A stretch of 64,000 bases of DNA from Sporosarcina sp. PTS2304 (GCF_003351785.1 NZ_CP031230.1:992001-1056000); one strand, 5' to 3'; shown: positions 27,471 to 35,935, numbered from the stretch's first letter. Made by a program: numbers and translations. Notes: generated by a model from the letters alone, not told the origin.

Positions 27471-28736
27471 ATGTTGGCTAGAGAACACGATCAAAACATT
27501 TGGAAGTACGCTTTTGCAAGTGTGGCGGTAACCGTGAGTACACTCGGATTTGGACGGATGTCTTACGGAATACTTATGCCATTTATGAAGGAAAATTTAG
27601 CTATGTCTTACAAACAAGCGGGGATGCTGGCAACGACCGTGTCCATCGGCTACTTAGTGATGGTCATCTTCGTCGGATTGCTCGCTTCAAAAGTAGGGGC
27701 GAAAAAGCTCGTCGTCTTTGGAACAGGACTCGTCGCTACCGGATTATTCATGCTGTCAGTTGTCACAAGTTATACACTAACGATTACGTCCATGCTTATC
27801 CTCGGAATTGGAACCGCTTTCACATACACGCCACTTATTACAATTCTCGTCGGCTGGTTCCCACGAAAGCGCGGAATGCTCATTGGCTTTTTAGTAAGTG
27901 GGATGGGGCTTGGGACATTGATTTCGAGCACGTTGATTCCGTTTTTTACGACATGGTTTGGAGATCTCGGCTGGCGCTATTTATGGTTTTTCTACGGTGT
28001 ACTTTCCATCGTGTCTATTATTATAGCGATGATCATTTTACGTGATCCGCCCATTCCTTTATTGAAAAAAGAACAGCAAAAACGTTCGTTCTACAAGCGT
28101 GTCTATTTCAATAAACGAGTATTGCGCGTGGCATTCATCTATGGCTTAGTAGGATTTGCATATTTAGTTCCTCAAAGCTTCTTGTTCAGCTATATTTTGG
28201 AAGTAGGATTAACGAAATATCAGGCAGGACAAATTATGGCGGTGAGTGGTGTGATGGCGATCATCAGCGGTCCTTTATGGGGCGGTGTCTCCGATCGGAT
28301 CGGCCGTAAGTCGGCATTGCTGTTTACATTAGCGATCGGTGCTACTGCGTTGATCATTCCTGTACTGTTCCCGGTATATATCGGTTTGTTGAGTAGCCAG
28401 TTTCTTTGGGGAGCTACGATCGTCGGCATGTTGTCTCTTTGTCAGGCATTGTCCACAGAGCAAGTTCACCCGACCTATGCACCTGTTGCGCTCGGCTACG
28501 TGACATTTTTCTTCGCGGCCGGCCAATTGCTCGGACCAGGAATGGGCGGCTGGATTATCGATCATTTCAATCAAATTCCGCTCGCGCTCATGATGTGCAG
28601 TTTGTTGCTTGGAATCGCATTTATCTTGTCGATCCGCATTACGGAACACGCGGTCGATTTGGACGTGACGGAGTTAGAAGCTAAGCCGGTGTTAGCTAAT
28701 TTTTGTATGAAAGAAGGATCACCGGAGAAATCGTAA
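27471..28736 (+). CDS. MFS transporter (YbfB/YjiJ-like)
   Basis: 421 residues, about 12 membrane segments, with the MFS loop motif GGVSDRIGRKSALLF between helices 8 and 9 and LASKVGAKKLVVFG between helices 2 and 3. The N-terminal FGRMSYGILMPFMKENLAMSY is typical of the YbfB/YjiJ group of unknown substrate. ATG 27471 follows AGAAGGGTGGGG. The 230-base leader after the repeat cluster contains AT-rich dyads (AAACTTCATACA, ATAGTATGTAATAAATG) that could hold its promoter and an operator. A bidirectional terminator follows the gene. Confidence 0.85.
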   Translation: MLAREHDQNIWKYAFASVAVTVSTLGFGRMSYGILMPFMKENLAMSYKQAGMLATTVSIGYLVMVIFVGLLASKVGAKKLVVFGTGLVATGLFMLSVVTSYTLTITSMLILGIGTAFTYTPLITILVGWFPRKRGMLIGFLVSGMGLGTLISSTLIPFFTTWFGDLGWRYLWFFYGVLSIVSIIIAMIILRDPPIPLLKKEQQKRSFYKRVYFNKRVLRVAFIYGLVGFAYLVPQSFLFSYILEVGLTKYQAGQIMAVSGVMAIISGPLWGGVSDRIGRKSALLFTLAIGATALIIPVLFPVYIGLLSSQFLWGATIVGMLSLCQALSTEQVHPTYAPVALGYVTFFFAAGQLLGPGMGGWIIDHFNQIPLALMMCSLLLGIAFILSIRITEHAVDLDVTELEAKPVLANFCMKEGSPEKS

Positions 28737-28796
28737 GTATATAGAGAAGAAGGGGAGCGTGGCAGCTGTCCTCATGACTATAAGCAACGACAAACG

Positions 28797-28837
28797 AAAA
28801 CAGGCAGAGAAAACAAATTGTTTTCTCTGCCTGTTTC
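28797..28837. terminator. Bidirectional terminator
   Basis: Stem AAACAGGCAGAGAAAACAA / TTGTTTTCTCTGCCTGTTT, near perfect, between the plus-strand MFS gene and the convergent small minus-strand gene. Confidence 0.85.
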
Positions 28838-28883
28838 ATGTATGAGACTTTGCGGACATTCCCATCATTTATCGTTCACTACA

Positions 28884-29063
28884 TTACACTTTGTCGTCTA
28901 ATGAAGTCGATTCAGAAGTTGGTATGAAATCACTTGCTGGTGCTTCTTTTTTAATGTCGTAATATTTCTCCGAGCCAAGACCGCCTTCGCTAATCATTTT
29001 GGAAATTTCCTTCGTCCGCATTTCATTTCGTTTGACGATTTCTTTTCGGTTTTGTTCAGTCAT
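28884..29063 (-). CDS. Small hypothetical protein, 59 residues
   Basis: A 59-codon gene with a very strong GGGAGGAGGGG upstream of its ATG. The product begins MTEQNRKEIVKRNEMRTKEI and continues with SKMISEGGLGSEKYY; it is charged, soluble and has no Cys. I do not recognise the family. It has its own terminator on one side and about 400 bases of non-coding sequence on the other. Confidence 0.7.
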   Translation of the reverse strand: MTEQNRKEIVKRNEMRTKEISKMISEGGLGSEKYYDIKKEAPASDFIPTSESTSLDDKV

Positions 29064-29271
29064 GGATATTCCCCTCCTCCCCTATAGTGAAAATCATGAA
29101 AGACTACCTTCAACTTAGCCTATTCATCACTTTCCATAGACGTGCCTAGCAAATTCTAGAAAGTAAGAGACAAAAGGTAGCCTGACAAGTACACTACCTT
29201 TCTAATCTAGTGTACCACAAAAGTTTTTAAAATTTCAAATTATCTGAATGTGTTTTATGTTAAAAAGAAAG

Positions 29272-29365
29272 TAGAGTAGGGTGAGTGATTCTTCCTGTGC
29301 GGTGAAAAAAATAGTGTATCGTTTGGAAGTGCAAGCTAGAAGACACTCTAAGTTAGCATCACTCG
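29272..29365. repeat. Degenerate remnant of the type A/B repeat family
   Basis: AGAGTAGGGTGAGTGATTC followed by TGTGCGGTGAAAAAAATAGT and GTATCG resembles the reverse complement of the type B 3' end (CACTCATTTTCTGCACTGCA ... CTTACCCTACTCT). No arms of the hairpin remain. Apart from this and short AT-rich stretches, nothing else is visible between 29064 and 29398. Confidence 0.45.
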
Positions 29366-29398
29366 CTTGTAAATAAATGAATGTACTGAAAACAACAA

Positions 29399-29437
29399 AA
29401 AACTCCAAAAGTAGCCTAATGTAGCTACTTTTGGAGA
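29399..29437 (-). terminator. Terminator of the small lipoprotein gene
   Basis: Stem CTCCAAAAGTAGC / GCTACTTTTGGAG with an 8-base loop; on the minus strand it is followed by TTTTTTGTTGTTTT. Confidence 0.85.
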
Positions 29438-29460
29438 GGTAGTATTATTGTGTTTACGTA

Positions 29461-29715
29461 TTAATCGCTCTTTTCCACATCCATCTCCGGATCAATATCC
29501 GTATCCATATCTACATCCGCATCGGGCTCTGCGTCCGGTTCTACTTCCGGTTCCACTTCAATATTCTCATCCGGTGTCGTATCTGCCGGCTGATCCACAT
29601 TCACATCGTCATTATCTTCAATAACTGGATCTTCATCTCCACATGCACTTAATACACCAATAGATAATAGAGCCGCTGCTCCTACTTTTACAAAGTTATT
29701 GTTTTTTAGATTCAT
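29461..29715 (-). CDS. Small acidic lipoprotein
   Basis: 84 residues: a basic N-terminus, a hydrophobic stretch (VGAAALLSIGVLSAC) ending in the lipobox LSAC, then a tail of almost only Asp, Glu, Pro and Val (EVEPEVEPDAEPDADVDMD). After lipidation of the Cys it would be an acidic, disordered surface tail, perhaps binding cations. The family is not recognised. The ATG follows AGGAGGAATTTTATC. Monocistronic, with its own terminator. Confidence 0.8.
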   Translation of the reverse strand: MNLKNNNFVKVGAAALLSIGVLSACGDEDPVIEDNDDVNVDQPADTTPDENIEVEPEVEPDAEPDADVDMDTDIDPEMDVEKSD

Positions 29716-29900
29716 GATAAAATTCCTCCTCGACTGATTTGGTTGCTTATCGTGCCTATCGTAATAATAGCCGAAATGATTGGTTTTAAACCTATTGGTG
29801 ACTAAATGAATGTTTAGTTGAAGTAATTTTACATTTTTTAGGGTTAAAAAGTATTCAGTATAAGTCTTTAGGCTGTTTCTTCTATTTTATTTTGCCTACA

Positions 29901-29940
29901 GTGTATCCTTGTGCAAAAAACTCTCTATATAGCTAGTGAA
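29901..29940 (+). promoter_or_regulatory. Conserved upstream element of phage-type replication genes, copy 1
   Basis: GTGTATCCTTGTGCAAA followed by CTCTCTATATAGCTAGTGAA. The same pattern stands at 30383 and, decayed, at 50045, each about 35-70 bases before a DnaD-like gene. It probably contains the promoter (TATATA at the -10), possibly also an operator. Confidence 0.5.
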
Positions 29941-29971
29941 GGAACACATAACAAAATGAGGGGGAAGAACG

Positions 29972-30307
29972 ATGGAATTAATAATCAATGAACCGTATTT
30001 TCAGCTGAACAATGCAGCAGCCAGAAGAGTAGGATTAAATGAAGGGTTGCTGTTGCAACGACTGCATGAATTGTTAGTAGAGTCACAAGAACGGTATGAA
30101 GATAACGAGTGGGTCAGTCGGTCGTACAAACAGTGGCATGAAGAGTTTTCATTTTGGTCTGTGGACACAATTATTCGAGGCTTGAAAAAATTGCAGGAGC
30201 ATGGGTATGTGATTTCTTCGCTTGAGTACCGAAAAGAAAAAAGTTACCGTATCCATTATGAAAAGTGTGAGTCGCACGGCATCGTTTTCTATCAGTCTGC
30301 ACGATAA
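29972..30307 (+). CDS. Truncated phage replication-initiation protein (DnaD-like N-terminal region)
   Basis: 111 residues with the winged-helix-like pattern LNEGLLLQRLHELLVES ... SRSYKQWHEEFSFWSVDTII ... LKKLQEHGYVISS seen at the N-terminus of phage DnaD-like initiators. It is a shortened relative of the 261-residue protein encoded next: the N-terminal halves align throughout but this one stops where the partner continues into its C-terminal domain. Either a natural single-domain regulator or a truncated duplicate. ATG behind GAGGGGGAAGAACG. A weak terminator follows. Confidence 0.75.
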   Translation: MELIINEPYFQLNNAAARRVGLNEGLLLQRLHELLVESQERYEDNEWVSRSYKQWHEEFSFWSVDTIIRGLKKLQEHGYVISSLEYRKEKSYRIHYEKCESHGIVFYQSAR

Positions 30308-30312
30308 CACTA

Positions 30313-30343
30313 GGGTTGAAGCTACTCGCTTCAGCTCTTTTTT
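30313..30343 (+). terminator. Terminator after the truncated DnaD-like gene
   Basis: GGGTTGAAGC / GCTTCAGCTC hairpin with a five-base loop and a TTTTTT run. Confidence 0.65.
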
Positions 30344-30382
30344 CGTGACTATTTTCATAGCACAAAAAAATATTGTCATAAA

Positions 30383-30420
30383 GTGTATCCTTCTGCAAAT
30401 AGCCCTCTATATATCAAGTG
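30383..30420 (+). promoter_or_regulatory. Conserved upstream element, copy 2
   Basis: GTGTATCCTTCTGCAAA, then CCCTCTATATATCAAGTG. It aligns with 29901-29940, including the spacing between the two blocks. Confidence 0.5.
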
Positions 30421-30469
30421 AAGAGGCGGAAACCCGTCACTTTTAACATAATTTGAGGAGGATGCACAG

Positions 30470-31255
30470 ATGAATTTATTAATTAATGACACCCCATTAC
30501 AATTACTGCCGTTGCTGGCGAAAGAAGTCGGAGTGAACGGAGCAATTTTTTTGCAACAACTGCATTTCCGTTCGTTAGTTTCGAAAAAAATAAAGGATGA
30601 ACATCGTTGGGTGTGCAAGACGTATATTGACTGGATGGAGGAGTTTCCTTTTTGGTCGGAGCGAACGATTCAGCGTCTTATTTATGACTTGGAAAACAAG
30701 GGCTACTTAATTACTAGTTCTGAGCACAATCATATGAAAATTGATAATACGAAATGGTATCGCATTCATTATGAAAAAGTAGTTGCTACATCTTGCCAAC
30801 TTGACGAGAAGGTTTCGTCAACATGTCGAACTGCATGTCGTCAAGTTGACGAGATGGACTTCGTCAACTTGACGAAACCAATAACTAAAGAACTTAAAAC
30901 AAGTAAAACAAAAGATCTTGTCGAGATGAATCACGACGCTATAGTTTCTGTCATTGAGTACTTAAACCAAAAAGCCGACAAACAATTCAAAGCCCGAACC
31001 GCTACTACACAAAAGTCGATCACTGCCCGATTGAAGGAAGGCTACACAGTCGATGATTTCAAAAAAGTCATTGACCATAAAACGTCGCAATGGCTGAATG
31101 ATCCACGATTTACCTGTTATTTACGACCGTCAACATTATTTACACCGACAAATTTTGAAAATTATTTGAATGAAAGTCTAGCAGCTACCCAACCTCCTAA
31201 ACGTAGACAACCTTTACGACCGCCCGTACTAGATTTTAGCAGAGGAGAGAGATAA
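30470..31255 (+). CDS. Phage-type replication protein (DnaD-like, conserved phage C-terminal domain)
   Basis: 261 residues. The N-terminal winged-helix region has VNGAIFLQQLHFRSLV and EEFPFWSERTIQRLI; the C-terminal domain (about residues 155-245) has DFKKVIDHKTSQWLNDPRF and LRPSTLFTPTNFENYL, the Phg_2220_C signature of phage and ICE replication organisers. Such proteins recruit the replicative helicase to the origin, and a DnaB-like helicase gene starts 3 bases downstream. A Cys/Thr-rich linker (about 105-140) separates the domains. ATG behind GAGGAGGATGCACAG. Confidence 0.85.
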   Translation: MNLLINDTPLQLLPLLAKEVGVNGAIFLQQLHFRSLVSKKIKDEHRWVCKTYIDWMEEFPFWSERTIQRLIYDLENKGYLITSSEHNHMKIDNTKWYRIHYEKVVATSCQLDEKVSSTCRTACRQVDEMDFVNLTKPITKELKTSKTKDLVEMNHDAIVSVIEYLNQKADKQFKARTATTQKSITARLKEGYTVDDFKKVIDHKTSQWLNDPRFTCYLRPSTLFTPTNFENYLNESLAATQPPKRRQPLRPPVLDFSRGER

Positions 31256-31258
31256 TCG

Positions 31259-32506
31259 ATGATCACTAGTGAACTTGCTGAGAAAAGCATACTAGGCACG
31301 ATGTTACAGGAAAATTATTTGATAATGGATAGCGGGATGGAAGAGTGGTATTTCCAAAAGCAACTCCATAAAAATATTTTCATGAGTATGTGTGAACTGG
31401 CTCGTAAAGACAAGCCCGTAGATTATATTACGCTAGTCGTCGTCAGAGAACCTGCAGAACTAGGCGGTGCCAATTACTTAGCAGAACTGAACAATTATGC
31501 GAATGCAGCACGTTTTGACGAATACAAAGAACTCGTCATCGAGCAGTGGAGAGCACTAGAGAAAGGGCACATCCTCCAGCAAGCACTGCAAAACGACTGG
31601 ACGATCGAACAAATTCAAAACGCTTTTGACGCATTGCAGTTGAATCACTCCACAGCACCGCAAACATCGATCCAAGCGGACTTACTCGCCCAATACGAAC
31701 GACCTTTCATACCGCTTGAGAAACTCACGGGTATTTCTACTGGATTACACAGTATGGATTATTTGTTAAATGGCTTTCAACCTAGTGAATTCATCATTAT
31801 CGCCGCAAGACCTTCCATGGGAAAAACGGACACATTGAATCATTTTGCGTTAACGGCCGGCATTCAAGGTCATTTGCCGATCATCTTTTCTCTTGAAATG
31901 AGCCGAACGTCCATCACCGATCGTCTCATCGCCAGTGCAGGATGGTACAGTCGTTTGAAAATGCGTGATCCTCACAAACATTTTACAGAAGAACAGAAGA
32001 AGAAGTGGCCAAATGCCTTGGATTACGTAGCTAGATCAAATATTCATATCGACGACCGAAGTGGGTTGAAAGTGAGCGAAATAAAAGCAACAGCTCGAAA
32101 AATTATAAAAGAAACGCCAGACAAACGCCCGATTATTTTCATTGATTATTTACAGATTATCCGACCGGAACATCCCGCAGACAATCAAACACAAGCAATC
32201 GGCCAAATTAGCGCAGATCTGAAAACGTTAGCGAAAGAATTTAACTGTCCTGTCGTCGTCTTGTCGCAACTATCACGGGCAGTCGAACAACGTCAAGATA
32301 AACGGCCGATTATGAGTGATCTACGCGACTCAGGAAATATCGAACAAGACGCAGATGTTGTATGTTTCTTGTATCGCGAAGACTACTACACCTCTACACC
32401 GGCTGATGAATTGGATATGTATATCGCCAAGCACCGCAACGGACCGATTGGCAATTTCACTGTTGGCTATTATAAAGACACAGGTACACTGACAAATAAT
32501 AACTAG
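31259..32506 (+). CDS. DnaB-like replicative helicase, phage type
   Basis: 415 residues. Hexameric 5'-3' helicase with Walker A ARPSMGKTDTL (near residue 183), Walker B PIIFIDYLQII (near 294), the H3 region PVVVLSQLSRAVEQR and the arginine finger region MSDLRDSGNIEQDADVV. The N-terminal domain (about 100 residues) is shorter than in chromosomal DnaB, as in phage and plasmid helicases. It is cotranscribed with the DnaD-like gene. The host's chromosomal DnaB would be encoded elsewhere, so this is part of a prophage-derived replication module. Confidence 0.9.
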   Translation: MITSELAEKSILGTMLQENYLIMDSGMEEWYFQKQLHKNIFMSMCELARKDKPVDYITLVVVREPAELGGANYLAELNNYANAARFDEYKELVIEQWRALEKGHILQQALQNDWTIEQIQNAFDALQLNHSTAPQTSIQADLLAQYERPFIPLEKLTGISTGLHSMDYLLNGFQPSEFIIIAARPSMGKTDTLNHFALTAGIQGHLPIIFSLEMSRTSITDRLIASAGWYSRLKMRDPHKHFTEEQKKKWPNALDYVARSNIHIDDRSGLKVSEIKATARKIIKETPDKRPIIFIDYLQIIRPEHPADNQTQAIGQISADLKTLAKEFNCPVVVLSQLSRAVEQRQDKRPIMSDLRDSGNIEQDADVVCFLYREDYYTSTPADELDMYIAKHRNGPIGNFTVGYYKDTGTLTNNN

Positions 32507-32521
32507 AAGAGAAAGTAGGAA

Positions 32522-32989
32522 ATGAGAATAGTTACGGTTAATGATTTATTCAACTATGCGGTAGAAACCGACATGTCCTTAACTGCCCATAGTATTTTCT
32601 GGGCGATCACCGAGCGAAAAGTCCATATGGAAGACGACAGTCAAACGCTGCAGCACGTCTCATTCGATCGGCAAGCCGTTGATCAATTGATGAAAGAAAA
32701 CAAGCTGTGCATCGGCCGTATCCAACTTTTCGTCATGCAATGTGAAACACCCGGTTTGTACGCATTTTACGTAGCGGAAGCGGCATCACATGTCTTTCAA
32801 CTACATCACACATATTTTCGTGAACGAGGTGTCAACGTGACGCAAGCTGATCGTCTCCTATGCAGGCTAATGAGATGCGCGCGTACAGGAAAAGAAGAAA
32901 GTCTCTACACATTCAAAAAAGAAGTCGCAAGTTTCCCAGCATACCTCGGTCACGCCCGTGCTGGAGAGCGTGTGCTGTATGGAAGATAG
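32522..32989 (+). CDS. Hypothetical protein of the phage-type replication module
   Basis: 155 residues, no membrane segment. It starts MRIVTVNDLFNYAVETDMSL, contains FDRQAVDQLMKENKLCIGRI and CETPGLYAFYVAEAASHVF, and ends with a basic tail. Family not recognised. It follows the helicase by 15 bases with GAGAAAGTAGGAA as a modest ribosome binding site, so it is likely in the same transcript. A role in replication or regulation of the element is only guilt by association. Confidence 0.65.
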   Translation: MRIVTVNDLFNYAVETDMSLTAHSIFWAITERKVHMEDDSQTLQHVSFDRQAVDQLMKENKLCIGRIQLFVMQCETPGLYAFYVAEAASHVFQLHHTYFRERGVNVTQADRLLCRLMRCARTGKEESLYTFKKEVASFPAYLGHARAGERVLYGR

Positions 32990-33018
32990 GTAGTGAATAG
33001 GAGTAAGGAGAGATGGAC

Positions 33019-33156
33019 ATGACAGATGTAGTGTTGATCCCGGTCATTATTGGGTTGGTGGAAGCAGTAAAAGGATATGGTTTCTGTGGGAAGGTGATGA
33101 GGCAGACTGATCGTCAAGAATCCGCCCATTCAGCCGATATAGTAGGCAACAAGTAA
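33019..33156 (+). CDS. Holin-like phage protein remnant, 45 residues
   Basis: The product starts MTDVVLIPVIIGLVEAVKGY, the usual beginning of small phage holin-like proteins, but then runs into a short polar tail and stops after 45 residues instead of continuing with a second hydrophobic segment. ATG 33019 has AAGGAG eight bases upstream; ATG 33013 is also in frame but too close. Probably truncated. Confidence 0.6.
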   Translation: MTDVVLIPVIIGLVEAVKGYGFCGKVMRQTDRQESAHSADIVGNK

Positions 33157-33171
33157 AAACGGAGGGATTCT

Positions 33172-33663
33172 ATGAAAATTCAGGGAAATCCATCGATCCA
33201 GCAAACTTTGCGTTCGTTGGCACCACGTACATTACAAGAAACACCTGCAAACGACCCTGAAATGCAGCAGCATATAGACAGGCTGCGCGAAATGGCAAAA
33301 GAAGAAGCCGCTTATCAAAAAAGACTCGAAGCCGAACACATCGCGAAAAAAATCGCACGCGGTGAACACGTGTCCGAGCAAGAACGCCAAACCCTCAGCG
33401 CACAAGACGCCAGCTGGCTCGCAAAAGCAGAACAAGCGAATATGGAGCGCCAACGCATCCGCGCACAACTGGCGAAAGCGACAGACAAAGTAGCTGAACG
33501 TGCCATAGTATTAGAAGGGAAGATGCTGGCGGGTGAACTACTCAAGCGTGGGGAAGACTTGCTTGGCGAGTTGGTGTTGGAGGCGGTTGACGAGGCGGAA
33601 CGACAGCATAAGGGAGTTGCACGTGGCGTAGCCGTACCACCGATTTTTGATCAGCGATTGTAG
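33172..33663 (+). CDS. Hypothetical helical protein of the prophage remnant
   Basis: 163 residues, strongly charged and helical: HIDRLREMAKEEAAYQKRLE, HIAKKIARGEHVSEQER and ERQRIRAQLAKATDKVAERA predict long helices or a coiled coil. No membrane segment or Cys. Such proteins occur among phage structural or scaffold genes, but I do not recognise the family. ATG behind ACGGAGGGATTCT, 15 bases after the holin-like gene. A terminator follows. Confidence 0.65.
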   Translation: MKIQGNPSIQQTLRSLAPRTLQETPANDPEMQQHIDRLREMAKEEAAYQKRLEAEHIAKKIARGEHVSEQERQTLSAQDASWLAKAEQANMERQRIRAQLAKATDKVAERAIVLEGKMLAGELLKRGEDLLGELVLEAVDEAERQHKGVARGVAVPPIFDQRL

Positions 33664-33710
33664 GTTGAAGTTGCTCCATTGAACACCGTAACAGTTCAAT
33701 AAAATAAATT

Positions 33711-33742
33711 CCAACCTCACCAATTAGGGTGAGGTTTTTGTT
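33711..33742 (+). terminator. Terminator ending the prophage remnant genes
   Basis: Stem AACCTCACC / GGGTGAGGTT around AATTA, then TTTTTGTTTT. Confidence 0.8.
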
Positions 33743-33806
33743 TTACAATAAAAAACAGCTACAATTGAAAATTCGCTACACATAAATAGTTGAATAGGCA
33801 CTATCT

Positions 33807-33880
33807 GCTCATAGAAAGTGTCCCCGCGCTCATAGAATTACGCACTCGCTCATGGAACCGCCATGCCCGCTCATAAAAAG
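33807..33880 (+). repeat. Four phased GCTCATAGAA motifs
   Basis: GCTCATAGAA (33807), GCTCATAGAA (33828), GCTCATGGAA (33848), GCTCATAAAA (33869): starts 21, 20 and 21 bases apart, about two helix turns each, with unrelated sequence between. They lie 125-200 bases upstream of the SLH-protein start. Confidence 0.7.
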
Positions 33881-34004
33881 TACCTATTAAGAAAAATGCA
33901 TTTAATTTCAGATTATTCAAAATTCTTATGGAGAAGTTTACTAATCCTTGGTAGTATAGTAGATAGAGGCTGTCGCTGCAATAAACTACAAAGGAGTGAA
34001 TGAC

Positions 34005-35246
34005 TTGAAAGAAGTAGTCAAAGTTGCGCTCTGGACGTTACTGTTGCTTGGGTTGTCGTTTGTTTATATGGAATCCGGTGTAGTGTCTGCGAAAGAGTTT
34101 AAAGATGTCTCAACGAAGCATCCGAACTACAAAGCCATTCAGGAAATGCAGAAGGCGGGGTTTATTAGCGGCTATCCTGATGGAAGTTTTCGCCCGCAGG
34201 AGCCCGTCAGCCGGAAGCATGTGGCGGTATTGCTCGATAAAGCATTGAAGTTCCCGCAACCGACCACCCAACGAGCTGTTTTTTCGGACGTTCCAAAAAG
34301 TCATGCGTACTATGCACCGATTATGAAACTGTACGATCAAGGCATTGTCAGCGGAGCGAACGGGAAATTTAATCCTGAGTCTTCTCTAACACGGATTCAG
34401 ATGGCGAAGATGCTGGATTTGGCATTTGACTTCAATATGACAGAACATGCAGGATTTTCGGATCTGCTCGTTACTCATTGGGGATATGTCCATGCGAATG
34501 CATTATACGCGAATCATGTAGCGAGTGGGGATAGAGGACAATTTAAGCCAAATGAAAAAGTGACGCGTGCTCATTACGCAGAGTTTCTTTACCGGGCGAT
34601 GCAAGCAAATACAGCACAACCGACTGGTGATGCATTAGTTAAGAAAGAAGCACTGGATAAATTATTCCGCTTAACTTCTTTAATTGAACGAACGTTTCAT
34701 CTAAGTGAAGAAAATCATCAAACGTTCAATCAAGTACGATCTGAATTTCTCCACTATGCGACTCCGCGCTACGTCGATGAAATAATCGGAGGCGTGTATA
34801 GAGGGGAGTTTGACTACTTACCTTACGTAAATGATACACTTCATACAGAAGTGAAATTACGCTTAGAGTACTCAAAACCTGATCCGGACGTCCTGCATGT
34901 GTCTACGATCCAATTCCGGAATTTACATGATGATAAGGGAGGATTTGTACATGCGGTGTTTATAAAGGATGCGGGTCAATGGAAGATTTCAAGTTATGAT
35001 GTAGAGTTCCCAGGTACAAAGAACTTCCAACTGACTGTAGATGAAGCGAAGTTCGCCATTCAGGATGATTATGATCGCCACGGATTTCAAAATGTACGAA
35101 TAACATATGTTTCAAAAAGTCAAGTGACCGGCGAAGATTATATGACTCATGAAAAGTATACGTTTGATAAATATAAATTCATGATTGATAGTCACCTTGG
35201 TCTACACTATGTTACTATCAACTCTGATAGTGGTCTGATTAATTAA
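34005..35246 (+). CDS. S-layer homology (SLH) domain protein
   Basis: 413 residues: a signal peptide (VALWTLLLLGLSFVYMESG, cleavage after SAKA-like VSAK) and three SLH domains at about residues 27-200 (EFKDVSTKHPNYKAIQEM / GYPDGSFRPQEPVSR; VFSDVPKSHAYYAPIMKL; GFSDLLVTHWGYVHANAL). These bind pyruvylated secondary cell-wall polymers and hold the protein at the surface. The C-terminal 200 residues are an unrecognised, mostly beta domain. I use TTG 34005, 8 bases after AAGGAG; the GTG at 33996 overlaps that site. Confidence 0.88.
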   Translation: MKEVVKVALWTLLLLGLSFVYMESGVVSAKEFKDVSTKHPNYKAIQEMQKAGFISGYPDGSFRPQEPVSRKHVAVLLDKALKFPQPTTQRAVFSDVPKSHAYYAPIMKLYDQGIVSGANGKFNPESSLTRIQMAKMLDLAFDFNMTEHAGFSDLLVTHWGYVHANALYANHVASGDRGQFKPNEKVTRAHYAEFLYRAMQANTAQPTGDALVKKEALDKLFRLTSLIERTFHLSEENHQTFNQVRSEFLHYATPRYVDEIIGGVYRGEFDYLPYVNDTLHTEVKLRLEYSKPDPDVLHVSTIQFRNLHDDKGGFVHAVFIKDAGQWKISSYDVEFPGTKNFQLTVDEAKFAIQDDYDRHGFQNVRITYVSKSQVTGEDYMTHEKYTFDKYKFMIDSHLGLHYVTINSDSGLIN

Positions 35247-35290
35247 CATTAAACCTCAGTAATCCCTAGGTCGTTGAGGGAGGAGTAGTC

Positions 35291-35383
35291 ATGAGAAAAT
35301 GGTTATTGGTGTTTGCGATAATATTATTAGTTTTGCTTGGGCTGAAATATTATACGCTTTTTACTGCGGTGCCTATTCAGTAA
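35291..35383 (+). CDS. Small membrane peptide, 30 residues
   Basis: A 30-codon frame starting MRKWLLVFAIILLVLLGLKY, one membrane helix with a short polar end, preceded by GAGGGAGGAG at good spacing. A terminator hairpin follows. No family recognised; could also be a leader of the next transcript. Confidence 0.5.
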   Translation: MRKWLLVFAIILLVLLGLKYYTLFTAVPIQ

Positions 35384-35410
35384 GATCTATAAGCGACAGT
35401 CAGCCGAGGA

Positions 35411-35456
35411 AACAACACAGTATATGCCAATGTTGGTAAGTGCTGTGTTGTTTTTT
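35411..35456 (+). terminator. Terminator
   Basis: Stem AACAACACAG / CTGTGTTGTT with a 22-base loop that can pair further, then TTTTTT. Confidence 0.75.
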
Positions 35457-35518
35457 AGTCTGCTACTTTTCATGATATAATAGAAAAAATTCTGTTTTGA
35501 GAAGAAAACGTATAAGGG

Positions 35519-35866
35519 ATGTGCTGTTTGTTGGTGGCGATGATAAAATTTACGGTGGCGGCGGTTGTACTCGTATTGTATGGAATCGCGTTGCGTAAAG
35601 ATGTAAAGGCTCTGACGGAAGAGCAGCGAAAGCGACCTATTGTTTTTATTATGGAATTGCTGCCTACGATTGGACTCGTCTTATTTTTACTCGGTTGGGT
35701 AATTTACAGGAATGTGGCGGTTGGAGGGACAGCGATCGTTATCTGTCTCATCGGGTTTTCTTTTGATTTATCGCGTCAATGGAAACATAATACACCGCGT
35801 GAAAATGGCAAAACCGTTGTAGTGATTGTGTTGTTGGTGATTGTATCAATGGCATTTTTTCTTTGA
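35519..35866 (+). CDS. Small membrane protein of unknown function
   Basis: Up to 115 residues with three or four hydrophobic segments (MIKFTVAAVVLVLYGIAL, FIMELLPTIGLVLFLLGWVI, GGTAIVICLIGFSF, VVVIVLLVIVSMAFFL). Not recognised. The start is uncertain: ATG 35519, TTG 35531 and ATG 35540 are all in frame, and only a weak AAGGG or GGTGG precedes them. It stands alone before the ABC transporter pair. Confidence 0.6.
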   Translation: MCCLLVAMIKFTVAAVVLVLYGIALRKDVKALTEEQRKRPIVFIMELLPTIGLVLFLLGWVIYRNVAVGGTAIVICLIGFSFDLSRQWKHNTPRENGKTVVVIVLLVIVSMAFFL

Positions 35867-35935
35867 CTTCTATGCCTGTCTACTAGAATACTAGCTATCT
35901 TCATCAATAAAAATTTTGAACAGAGGAGGGATACT

